A stretch of 10,169 bases of DNA. Origin: Podila epigama. Its lineage: Eukaryota > Mortierellomycota > Mortierellomycetes > Mortierellales > Mortierellaceae. Shown here one piece after another: positions 1 to 9,960 of the stretch (position 1 is the first letter of the stretch; every line of letters begins with the position of its first letter). The translations under genes were made by a program, and so were the position numbers. The DNA is taken from assembly GCA_015679605.1 (NCBI GenBank), contig JAAAVE010000408.1, positions 9,992 to 20,160 on the forward strand, in the 5' to 3' direction. Under the pieces are notes generated by a model. The model was not told the DNA's origin, made no database searches, and saw only the letters and a list, made by a program, of their open reading frames with translations.

Positions 1-1142
1 TGGGTCAAGAGTTACGCAATACTTCCATTGAAAGACAAACGAGTACGCACAGCATGAATGGAATTTTTTTTCTTTCAAAAAGTGGTAAAAGTAGACGAAC
101 TTACCATTCACGAGCCTTCGCATAGTGGCAACTTCTCTAATATTGGTGTTGCCTGTCAATATCTCCAGCAAACTCCCAACAGCATCCTTGAAATATGCAC
201 GTGCGTCCTCTCTGGCCACTGGCACATGTGCTTCCATATTCATGTGAGGATTGTTGGTATCATTATCATCATCATCATCCGCACTCGGGTTCCTACCCAG
301 ATAAAGTCTCCTCCTCTTGATCTGTCGAAACGGACCCTTGTTCACATTCAAGTCTGAGTATTGTGTTGCCACTTTGCCAATGTCACTGCACAAGTTGCCC
401 TCCTCTCCTTCAGTCGAGAAAAATCGATCCCAAAACACGAATGATCCAAGGTGTACACCATCATCGTGTGACCTAGTACAACACTCAAACAGATCGATCC
501 ATTGCTGGCAACCATCTTTGTCATTCAAGGTACTCTTGCCGTCAAGGAGGAGAATGTTGAGCTGTAACGAACTTAGACCGAGCAAAAACATGGCTGCCTG
601 GGAAGGATTTCTGATCTCTGCTTTACCATTCAGATTTAGATTCAACTCTTGCTCGCTTGATGAGGCTGTAAGAGTCGCTTGTTGATAAAAGAGAAGGAGA
701 ACGCGAACATTTTGACCATTCACTCTGTAAGTGGTGCTTGGTTGCACTGCCCAGATCCCAGTAGTGGTCTTTGGATGAACACCTTCTTGAAAAGGGATGT
801 TCCTGACACGAACTGTATTCTCGTCCTTGGAACATGATAATGTGTCGGCTTTAAAATACTTTTGAACTCTTGACCAATGGTCGTATCCTGGATTGTCGTC
901 AACGGAAACTTTTTTTTTTTATATGGAAATCACATCCGTCAGCGTCTGTTGCAATTTTATAAAAACTCCATAAGGCATAACATCAAGTCAAAACTCATCT
1001 ATTTCCACTGTAACATTAACATACCAAGAGAAACCACTGCCAGTGGCTCAACCATGTCTTCCAATAGAGCCGTGGCTGATTCGAGTAGGTTGAACATACC
1101 CAAGGCAGCGTCCCACTCAGCCAACTGAAATATCAAGGCCAT
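1..1142 (-). CDS. Unrecognised protein gene, 5' part, cut by left window edge
   Basis: I do not recognise the product. In the simplest model the ATG is at 1142-1140 (purine at -3, G at +4). Exon A is 1142-1025 (39 codons plus 1 base). An intron at 1024-909 has donor GTATGT, a CTGAC branch-like site and an acceptor preceded by 11 A. Exon B runs from 908 leftward. The splice phases agree (G|TT = Val). Exon B stays open for more than 800 nt. A strong donor, GTAAGT, lies at 104-99, so coding probably leaves exon B at 105. If it is not spliced there, the frame remains open to base 1. About 308 residues are visible. They start with a helical segment (MALIFQLAEWDAAL), followed by hydrophobic Leu-rich stretches (VLLLFYQQ; AAMFLLGLSSLQLNILLL), a basic patch (QIKRRRLYLGR), an Asp run (five D) and another helical stretch. 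I see no signal peptide or catalytic motif. It could be a helical-repeat or scaffold protein. Codons look natural and there is no internal stop. The true 5' end may lie further upstream. Confidence 0.7.
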
Positions 1143-1174
1143 CTCTCTTTTTCTCTCTCTCTCACACACACACT
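1143..1174. repeat. CT/CA dinucleotide microsatellite
   Basis: CT-rich then CA-rich repeats on the plus strand, read as GT then GA on the transcribed strand. They lie directly before the ATG at 1142. They are either leader sequence or, if the upstream exon is real, the end of an intron. Confidence 0.8.
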
Positions 1175-1404
1175 CAGTGTTTGGAGGATGGAAACGCAAG
1201 GATGTAATAATAATAAAAAGTGGTAGTGCGAAACGGAAGAAAGAAAAAAAGATGTGTCGAGCTGGTTCACCCAAACATTTCCATGCTATGCAAGAATTGG
1301 GGGAGAAAAGGAGGAAGGGGAGGAGAGTGACGTTTGCATGTTCATGAAGCATCCCCCCCTTTTATCCTTCAATCGAGCACACAGAGTGAATGAAAATATT
1401 GACT

Positions 1405-1431
1405 AGTGTTGTCGAGTTTTCAACACTCGAC
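1405..1431. other. Two overlapping, mutually exclusive inverted repeats
   Basis: AGTGTTG (1405-1411) pairs perfectly with CAACACT (1421-1427). GTCGAGT (1411-1417) pairs perfectly with ACTCGAC (1425-1431). Each stem is 7 bp, with loops of 9 and 7 nt. The arms overlap, so only one hairpin can form at a time. Function unknown; chance is possible. Confidence 0.4.
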
Positions 1432-1544
1432 TTTGAGCTCTTCGTACCCAACGATAATATATTGTTGACATTTTATTTGCTTCCGAAAGTAATATCAATT
1501 GATGCAGATAGTGCTTTAACAAGTGAAATATGAATAATACTCAC

Positions 1545-1582
1545 GCGTCTGGCCTTCAGTGACACCAATTATCTTCCAACGC
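1545..1582 (-). other. Possible short upstream exon of the left-edge gene
   Basis: A 38-nt stretch is flanked by an acceptor (TTCTAG, ending at 1583) and a strong donor (GTGAGT, 1544-1539). Its only open frame reads RWKIIGVTEGQT and ends in phase 1. It would join in frame to an acceptor at 1146-1145, within the purine run before MALIF, giving ...GQTQMALIFQLAEWD. That join looks protein-like, but its acceptor lies in a GA repeat and is weak. A start exon for it is even less certain. An ATG at 1887 with good context (MAFTLKL, phase 2) would fit, but its donor GTACGA is poor. If this exon is real, the ATG at 1142 is an internal Met. Confidence 0.3.
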
Positions 1583-2182
1583 CTAGAATCATTGCATTAG
1601 ATGGTTGAAGGATGGGACCCAAGTTCCAACTTTCAACTTGTCACGTTCCGTCTACTCTTTTTTTTAAATGGTACATATGGGCTCCATAGAGGTGAAAAAT
1701 ATCATACATGGATCAAGGGATAGTGTTGTGCTTTTTTTGAAAAAAAAATAATAATATGGAGACAGGCTTTTCCAACGATGGCTAAAGGTAATGATGGAAA
1801 TCTTTAGTCTTGCTCAAAAAAGAATGAGCAACCATCTCTTCCACACCTTGAACCCGCATCGTACGTGAGTTTCAATGTAAATGCCATTTCATCATGATTA
1901 AAAGCACCCTTTCTTCCTCCTTTCTAATGCGTTCGTACTTTTTTTTTTGACGCTCAGCATTACCCTATTGAGACCCTCCCTTGTTGATCTGCACCACATG
2001 ACAACACACCAACAGTGGAAAGTCATGTTGCATCACGCAATGGGAGGAAAGGGTGAGGCAGCGGGTGGACAATGGCAAAGAGTGAAGAACGGAAATTGAG
2101 AACAATCCGAATGAAAATGTACAAGATAAATCTATTAAGGGTCATGAGTCGGCTCATTGGATATTTGCCATTGGTTTTTCTT

Positions 2183-4345
<2,163 letters not shown>

Positions 4346-4351
4346 TGTGAC

Positions 4352-4400
4352 GGATGGGGTAAGATGGGGTGAGATGAGGTGAGATGAGATGAGATGGATG
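4352..4400. repeat. GATGA/GATGGGGT pentamer-like repeat in the ARG8 leader
   Basis: Degenerate tandem units (GGATGGGGTA, AGATGGGGTG, AGATGAGGTG, AGATG) lie just upstream of the ARG8 ATG. On the transcribed strand they read as CTCATCTCAC-type pyrimidine repeats. Probably slippage-derived leader sequence. Confidence 0.75.
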
Positions 4401-4551
4401 AAGGATGGGTATCGAGATGAAAAAGATGAGAAAAGAAGAAAAAAGAAGGCAGGGAAAATAAAAGCAAAGGAGCAACGGCCAGAAGAGGGGACGAATAACG
4501 TTATCTGTCGCAGTAATCCAATGTGCAATGCGTCGTAAAAGTGTGCCAGGC

Positions 4552-4558
4552 TGACTCA
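4552..4558. promoter_or_regulatory. Gcn4/CPC1-type amino-acid control element TGACTCA
   Basis: A perfect TGACTCA heptamer, centred 210 bp upstream of the ARG8 start codon. This is the consensus for bZIP regulators of general amino-acid control (yeast Gcn4, Neurospora CPC-1), and arginine biosynthetic genes are standard targets. The match and position are seen directly; binding is inferred. Confidence 0.65.
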
Positions 4559-4579
4559 CGGTTGATCTGCAGTCACGCG

Positions 4580-4600
4580 CCCATATTGGGAAATTTCCCA
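4580..4600. promoter_or_regulatory. Mcm1-like box overlapping a 14-bp palindrome
   Basis: CCCATATTGG (4580-4589) fits the MADS-factor consensus CCYWWWNNGG on both strands. It overlaps a perfect palindrome, TGGGAAATTTCCCA (4587-4600). In budding yeast, ArgR-Mcm1 controls arginine genes including ARG8, together with Gcn4. The site lies about 30 bp beyond the TGACTCA box. Function here is inferred. Confidence 0.4.
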
Positions 4601-4650
4601 CGCTGGATGGTATTGTTATGGAGTGTACATTAATTTGAGTATGAGAGAAT

Positions 4651-4757
4651 TAGTGTGTGTGTGGGTGTGTGAATGTGTGAGTGTGTGTGAGAGTGTGTGT
4701 GAGTGTGTGTGGGGTACAATGTGTGGGGCATAATGTGTGGGGCATGAGTGTATGAGG
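4651..4757. repeat. GT-rich microsatellite with a 14-mer tandem repeat
   Basis: A GTGTGT tract (about 4651-4710), followed by three imperfect 14-nt units of the form GGGGYATAATGTGT. It lies between the ARG8 promoter boxes and the 3' flank of the oxidase gene. Confidence 0.8.
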
Positions 4758-4894
4758 AGAATATTTCCGAGAATGGAGTAACGTCAGCCAAAAAGAGAAA
4801 AAGAGCCAAATGGCACACGTGTCTTTTTTTCCAACATAATAAACATTGTAACGCATCCGCATGGTGTCACTGTTGTATTACAATATCAAACGGT

Positions 4895-4942
4895 AGAATG
4901 AAAGAATGAAAGAATGAAAGAATGAAGGATTGAAAGAATGAA
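4895..4942. repeat. AGAATGAA octamer tandem repeat, six copies
   Basis: Five exact copies of AGAATGAA plus one variant (GGATTGAA, 4927-4934), in the 3' flank of the oxidase gene, about 115 bp past its stop. Confidence 0.9.
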
Positions 4943-5055
4943 AGGAGAGTGGCATTAAATAATTATGATGATGTATGCTATCTATGATACTACGAATCTT
5001 TTTGTTTTTTTTTTTCTATTAGGAAAACTTGGATATAGGCCCCTAGAGGAATTGA

Positions 5056-7662
5056 CTACAGGGCATAGGTCTTGTTACGCGTAAGGCGCCCAGAGATCTT
5101 TTGACGATTCGCCTTACTTGACCCACGGTCCTCAACAAAGGCTAGGAACGAGAGCTGGGGTCGGTTGTTGTTGACCTTGTCGTTCTTCATGGTGAAGGAA
5201 AAAACCGGACTGAACATGAACTTGCGCATCAGTCCTGCCTTTAATCCCGTTCCAAGGAAGAGCTTGTCCATCGCATTCGACTCTTCAATCATCGACTTTG
5301 TAATCGGACTTCTCTTTGAGTGGTATTTTTTAAACGCCTTTGTAATCTCGTGTGGTGTCGTATGTTCCATATCATACAGCAAGTTGACAAGACATACCGC
5401 ATCCAAAAGACCCTGGATTACACTCTGACCACCAATGACAAGGTGCTTTTTTTTGTTTATATCATTATCAAGAAGAAGCACAAAATGAAGAATGAATGTT
5501 AGATACAATGTCGTTGCTTCACCAATCATTTCTCTTTGAGGCACACCAGGCAAATCAAAGCATCTTTTTTGTTGCTGTTGTTATCTCGTGTCGTGGACAT
5601 ACCTGATGGCAAGCTGAGTCGAATGGAATGACACATAAGATATGGACCAAGATCATATACACGCACGAGTGTTAGTTTATATATCACCGGGTCAGCACGC
5701 CAACTAGTAAAAACACAGACAGACTTGGAGGGCATGTACTCTTTAAACATTAAATACATAAAAGAAACTTTTACCGTCACCAGCAAGGACAATACGACCA
5801 TGGTGCCATGTCTTGTAGAGGCGCTCTTCAAGATCGACAGTGGCGATCAAATGTTTGGGTGTCTTGTTAATAAAGTCACGCACAGTACCCACGCCTAATG
5901 CACAGCGTTTGTCGAGCAGGTCCTTGAAATGAGTCTCGAGGTCGCCCGCGTGTTGTGTCCAGTCGTGGTTAATCTTGGACTGTTGCGATGAGGATCGCGA
6001 GAGTGGCGGCGTTGAAGGTCCCAAGGACGATGACGAGGATGCAATGGAGGATGTGCTAGCACTCTTGTGATTGTGATGAACACCTCTAGGTGAGGTGGAC
6101 GAGGAGGAGGATGAATTGGAGGCGATCGTCAACGGTGATGTCGATGCCATGGACATCATGCCTGCAGCTGTCGAGGCTGCCATGGTAGTTGAGCGGAGTG
6201 ACGAGGGTGTGGGTGACTGAGAGAGCTGTGCGTGGCTCAAATTGCTGTTGCTCGAGTGGACATGCGAATGTGAATAAGGATGGTGCTTAATCTTTGGCGC
6301 ACACGTGTTGCTGATTCCCCAAGCAACCCTTGATCCTGCAACTGGCATGTACCAGAGCTATGTTCATCAAAAGGTAATGTTGTCAAAACGCGTTAGTGAA
6401 ATTCGACGCGTCGATTGAATGTCCAATTTCCTTTTATGGTAGAGGTAAAAGTGGATATGGAGATGTAGTCCATATGCATTTCAAGATATCCTGACTTTGG
6501 ATGGATTGGTAGACAGAATGAGGTCGTCATCAAGGTCGTTGTCGAGGTGGCGGTGGCGGTGGCTGTGGCGGGCTGAGCTACTGACCACGTTCATGCAATC
6601 GATAACAACAGCCCAGAAAAATAGCCGCCAAAAAATGCCTCGTGGATCCAAGGATAGTAAACAACAAACGTAATCCAAACACAAACACAGATATCATGGG
6701 TAATCGTATACTCTGAAAGTAATAATGTTGCACACACACACACACACACACACAAACACAAACACAAAAGGTCTCCTTACTGTATAGGGCATGTCCTTGG
6801 TATAGATGAGCTTCAACTCTCCAGAGTTCTCTCTCACAGATGGGTATAGGTTGGGGTCGAGTGGTTCGGTGACACCGCCAATGTCAACGTGTTCAAAGAC
6901 AGAGTATTCCATGTCACACTCGGGCAACTTGTTTTGTTCCCTGAGCTGAGTATACATCCTCTCGCGGGTCAGTGAGTTGGCGCCGTCAGCGCCAATGATG
7001 ATGTCGCCATAGTAGGTTGAACCGTCAGAACATTTGCATGAAACACCATTTGGATTCTGGAGAGTCTCGATGACGAGCTTGCCTCGGTTCAAATGGTTCT
7101 TATTGACCCTGTCCAGCAAGATGTTGTACATGGCAGCGCGGGTGAGGGAGCGGTAAGGATAGCCGTACCGGCTTTCGTCGATACTGTCGATCCGGCCGAT
7201 GCGGCGACCTTCGCCATCGACGACGGTGAGGCCAGAGACGACCTTGGAATTCTTTTCGATCTGGGGCAGGAGGCCCATCTGCTCGAGCAGTCGCAGGACA
7301 GGGGGGCCGAGCGCGACAGCGGAGCCGATCTCTGGTTCGTTGCCGAGGGATCGCTCGAGGATAACGTATTCCATACCTGCGAGTTCCATCATGATGGCGG
7401 TGGCCAGGCCAGTGATTCCACCACCGACGATGACGGCCTTGATGGAGGACATGTCGCGTTTGTGTGAGATTGTGAGGATGGACATGTCGAAGGGGATGGC
7501 GTGGGCGGGGTCAGCGGTGGCGAGGGGCGCGTGGGCGCGTGGGAGCGGTTTGAGTTCCGGGAAGTATGCTTCATTGTCGTCAGGGTTGGAGGAGAGGGAG
7601 GAGGAGGTGTAGTTTTCCTGGGATGAGACCGATGGGCGGCCAGTCTTTGACCGGTAAGGCAT
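5056..7662 (-). CDS. PHBH-type FAD-dependent monooxygenase, four exons
   Basis: Class A flavoprotein monooxygenase-like protein (FAD_binding_3 type), probably hydroxylating or epoxidising a small organic substrate with NAD(P)H; the substrate is unknown. Exons on the minus strand: 7662-6781, 6357-5775, 5613-5603 (11 nt) and 5445-5056. They sum to 1866 nt (621 aa plus stop) with consistent phases. Motifs: VIVGGGITG with GxGxxG at 80-85, Glu103 ending strand 2 (VILER), SLTRAAMYNIL with Arg175, GADG at 224-227, WYMPVAG at 296-302 after intron 1, TWHHGRIVLAGDACHQ at 477-492 and IGGQSVIQGLLDAV at 496-509. The usual GQGxN of the family is replaced by GQSVI here. As I recall, a similar HLVIGGQ form occurs in Mortierella homologues. 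Residues 312-422 are a Ser/Thr/His-rich low-complexity insert. Residues 1-70 are a Ser/Pro-rich extension. Met60 and Met71 have better start context, and the family normally begins near Met71. No membrane segment or signal peptide was seen. Confidence 0.87.
5603..5613 (-). other. 11-nt micro-exon of the FAD monooxygenase
   Basis: CTTGCCATCAG lies between an acceptor GACTCAG and a donor GTATGT. With the G left by exon 2 it encodes Ala-Cys-His-Gln, which completes the family G-D motif as GDACHQ before HLVIGGQ in the last exon. The flanking introns are 161 bp (5614-5774) and 157 bp (5446-5602), each with CTAAC/CTGAC branch-like sites. Skipping it would shift the frame. Confidence 0.75.
6388..6414. 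other. Two ACGCGT sites, one in a 12-bp palindrome, in intron 1
   Basis: ACGCGT occurs at 6388-6393 and within the perfect palindrome TCGACGCGTCGA (6403-6414). ACGCGT is the MCB core of the MBF cell-cycle factor. In this position it sits next to the CTAAC branch-like site of intron 1, and a regulatory role is doubtful. Confidence 0.35.
6731..6754. repeat. CA microsatellite in oxidase intron 1
   Basis: About 12 CA units followed by AAACACA-type repeats, inside the 423-bp intron 1 (6358-6780). On the transcript it is a UG tract starting roughly 15-25 nt after the 5' splice site. Confidence 0.9.
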
Positions 7663-8070
7663 TTGGATGGATGTGTGTTGTGTTTGTTTCTATTCCAACC
7701 TTGTAGTTGTGTGGTTGTGTAGTGATGTAGGTACGTCGTGATATGTAGTTACGTGGTTCGTGATGAAGTGATGTGGTGGTGCAGTGATGTGAGCAGGGTG
7801 TGTGCGAATAGGCGGGAAAGAGTTGCTCCTGAGAAAGAAAGAGAAGGTTCAGGTACAATAACAGTTGAATCAGACAGTGTTGTCGTGTAACGAAGATTAG
7901 ATGGTAGTTTGTAGTTTTGTCGTTGATAGCTGTTAGATGGTAGTGGTAGTTGGTAGTTGGTAGGATATAGGTGATGGATGACAATGGAGAGATTAAGGCT
8001 GAAGGTGAGGAGTGGAGTGAGTATACATTAAGAAGAGGAAGAGTCGATAGATGAGTTTGAATATATGCGT
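7663..8070 (-). promoter_or_regulatory. Leader and core promoter of the FAD monooxygenase
   Basis: The transcribed strand has no ATG from 7663 to 8025, while the other strand has about a dozen. It is rich in CA and CT (ACCACATCAC, CTTTCTTTCTCAG). A TATA-like CATATATTC lies at about 8059-8067, some 35-40 bp before the last upstream ATG (8028-8026). A transcript starting near 8030 would give a leader of about 365 nt whose first ATG is at 7662. A TTTCTTTCTCAG acceptor-like site near 7830 could mark a leader intron. Confidence 0.5.
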
Positions 8071-8121
8071 GAATAAGTGAGTGTGGGTTGTATGCAAAGA
8101 GTGAGACTATTGATTACACAA

Positions 8122-8204
8122 GATGATGATGATGATGATGATAACGATGATGACGGTGGTGATGATGATGATGATGACAGTGGATGAATGGATGGATGGA
8201 TGAG
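8122..8204. repeat. GAT trinucleotide and GGAT tetranucleotide repeats
   Basis: Two blocks of GAT/GATGAT repeats, interrupted by AACGAT and GGT, then GGATGGATGGAT. They are upstream of the oxidase promoter and non-coding as far as can be seen. Confidence 0.9.
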
Positions 8205-8365
8205 ACTCTTCTTTGGAGAAGTGATGAGTTTAAAGAGAATGTGCGTTGTGTGTGGGGAGGAAAAGGAGTTCAACAGGAACAAAAAAACAAAGAACAAGAA
8301 CAAGAAGAAGGAATGTGTTGTGTGACAGAGAGAGAGCTTAAAGAAAATAAACAAAATCAACAAAC

Positions 8366-8432
8366 GACATGACATGACATGTATTTTACGCCCACTTTTT
8401 TTTTCTTTTTTTTTTTTTCTTTTTTTTTTTTT
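8366..8432. repeat. GACAT repeat and long poly(T) tract
   Basis: Three tandem GACAT units (about 8366-8380) are followed by T9-C-T13-C-T13 (8396-8432). Long poly(dA:dT) tracts often exclude nucleosomes at fungal promoters. This one lies about 730 bp upstream of the oxidase ATG. Confidence 0.8.
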
Positions 8433-8630
8433 CCATCATCTATCTACACATAAACATGTCAATGGCACTCACTCACTCACTCGTTCACATTCCCACTCCC
8501 TTCGGGGAACAAGGATAGGCAGGGACAAGGTGTAAAACGAGTAACGAACAAGGTGAAAGGTTGCAAGGTTGTGAGGTGCAACCGACGCACAAATGGAACA
8601 GGGACATTTGCCATGTTGCAGTTGAAAAAG

Positions 8631-8661
8631 GTACAATACTTGGAGCAAACAGGTATTGTAC
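8631..8661. other. 9-bp inverted repeat GTACAATAC / GTATTGTAC
   Basis: Perfect arms at 8631-8639 and 8653-8661, separated by 13 nt. The same 9-mer recurs at 9305-9313 inside ATGTACAATACAT. It could be a DNA-binding dyad or an RNA hairpin; no gene is attached to it. Confidence 0.5.
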
Positions 8662-8729
8662 ATGCTAATATGCATGTCAATGTCATCTGTCACTCCACGC
8701 GCATCCTCACGTCGCAGGTGCAGGACTGT

Positions 8730-8910
8730 GTCTGTTGTCTGTTGTCTGTTGTCTGTTGTCTGATGTCTGTTGTTGGTGTCGGTGTCGGTGTCTGCGTCTG
8801 CGTCTGCGTCAAAAATGTCATTGTCATGGTTGTCATTGTCATTGTCATTGTCAATAATGTCTGTGTATGTGTATGTGTATGTGTTTGTGTCTGTTTCTGT
8901 GTCTGTCTCT
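8730..8910. repeat. Graded compound microsatellite based on GTC
   Basis: Six GTCTGTT heptamers (8730-8771, one of them GTCTGAT), three GGTGTC (8775-8792), three TGCGTC (8793-8810), several ATTGTC (about 8818-8853), then GTGTAT units and GT/CTGT. All the sub-blocks share a GTC or GT core. Both strands stay open through it (Val-Cys-like on plus, Gln-Thr/His-Thr-like on minus) because of the repeats, not because it is coding. Confidence 0.9.
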
Positions 8911-9041
8911 GCATATCTATTTGTCTACCTGCCCATTCGCCTGCCTGTCTGACAACGAAAAAAAAACACCGTTTGGTTTAGTTTACGACATGACCTGGGT
9001 TACAGTCCATTGATAACCCATACCATGGTCGCGTATCACTT

Positions 9042-9062
9042 TTGTTGTTGTTGTTGTTGTTG
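9042..9062. repeat. (TTG)7 trinucleotide repeat
   Basis: Seven perfect TTG units in non-coding sequence. Confidence 0.9.
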
Positions 9063-9960
9063 TCCCGACCAACAACACTTGGCGGGGTGAAAAGAAAAGT
9101 AACCAGACTGACGACGCACTGGGCTATTTCATGAGTAAACAAAACCTCATCTGTGCGTTCATAGATCATACGGATCAATACCCATGGATACATTGGGGAA
9201 GGGGGCATTGGTCTAACACATTGATGTATGAATGTACAACCACAAGCACCATGCATTCTCATCCATATCCACATCCACCTTCAAGACAGTAAGTAACACT
9301 TTATGTACAATACATGTGCATGTTATCAAAGACTAATTTGAAAAACTGGACAAAAAGTGCTCTCACTTGGAATTTTTCTTTAGCACCGATTCACTTTCAT
9401 GAACCCACAAAGTCAGCGGTATTGGCCTTTTTTTTTTGTTTGTTATATTCTCCCGAGGTACATGCCCAGCAGTTCAGTTTACAACAGCATTGTCACTCAC
9501 TCAGACATGCTCCTCATTGCCTTCGAATTGCAACCTCATACATAGTGCAGCATGCACCCAGATGCAATACCACCACACCACATGGCGCACCCAAGTAAGG
9601 ATCACCCACTCACCAATGCTCTCCTCCACAAGGTTAGACTTCCACTTCCAATCTCACCTCCAACTCGTGTCCCTTCAAACTCGTGTCGTGTCAACTCCGT
9701 CCGTTCGCCCCTCGTGGCAAAAGAACATTCTCCGCTCCTTTCCTTTTGACTCTCCTCTTTCCCGTATGACGACATGACAAATTCTCTCCTTTTTTCTTTT
9801 TTGTTCTTGATAATCTACGCTCAAAGATGTAGGCGTTGTGGGTTGAGAGTGAGTTAACCTTGGAGTGGATGAAAGTGTACCTGAAACCTCTGTAATCTCA
9901 AATTATGACCCTCCATATCAACAACACTCTGACCTTCAAAAAAACAGCCTTTCACTATAC

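Larger units (their letters stand above)
1175..2182. other. Intergenic: ARG8 3' flank and unresolved 5' region of gene 1
   Basis: About 1 kb without a secure gene. The part near 2182 is the 3' untranslated flank of ARG8; I see no canonical AATAAA close to its stop. The remainder holds homopolymer runs (T8 near 1660, A/T runs near 1735-1750), the candidate exon at 1545-1582 and a pair of competing hairpins at 1405-1431. Neither strand has a long open frame with coding character here, apart from antisense shadows at the ARG8 boundary. Confidence 0.6.
4346..4581 (-). promoter_or_regulatory. ARG8 leader/promoter, ATG-free and pyrimidine-rich
   Basis: The transcribed strand has no ATG across this 236-nt stretch. 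It is strongly CT-rich (TCATC/CTCAT repeats, TTTTCTTC runs), as is typical of fungal transcription start regions. This makes the ATG at 4345 the first start codon and argues against an upstream open reading frame of the arginine-attenuator kind known from CPA1/ARG2. No convincing TATA box was seen. Confidence 0.6.

Noticed and set aside
22-104. 83-nt intron in gene 1 ending at the acceptor at 23-22, followed by a stop at 7-5
   Set aside because: It would end the protein five residues later and lacks a clear branch site. The donor is real-looking, but the acceptor more likely lies beyond the window.
58-685. Plus-strand open frames of 99 and 122 codons
   Set aside because: Opposite the long minus-strand exon of gene 1, which has the better protein character and matching splice phases.
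4650-4862. Minus-strand frames with His-Thr repeats
   Set aside because: Translation of a CA/GT microsatellite in the region between two genes; the flanking sequence looks non-coding.
6481-6684. Minus-strand open frame of 67 codons inside intron 1 of the oxidase
   Set aside because: Family continuity runs directly from residue 294 to LWYMPVAG across the intron; this frame has simple repeats and no domain.
7093-7612. Plus-strand open frames of 124 and 137 codons
   Set aside because: Antisense shadows of the GC-rich first exon of the FAD monooxygenase, whose motifs are clear on the minus strand.
8553-8981. Open frame of 142 codons on plus with Val-Cys dipeptide repeats
   Set aside because: It exists because the hexamer microsatellite has no stops in several frames. 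There is no non-repeat coding character.
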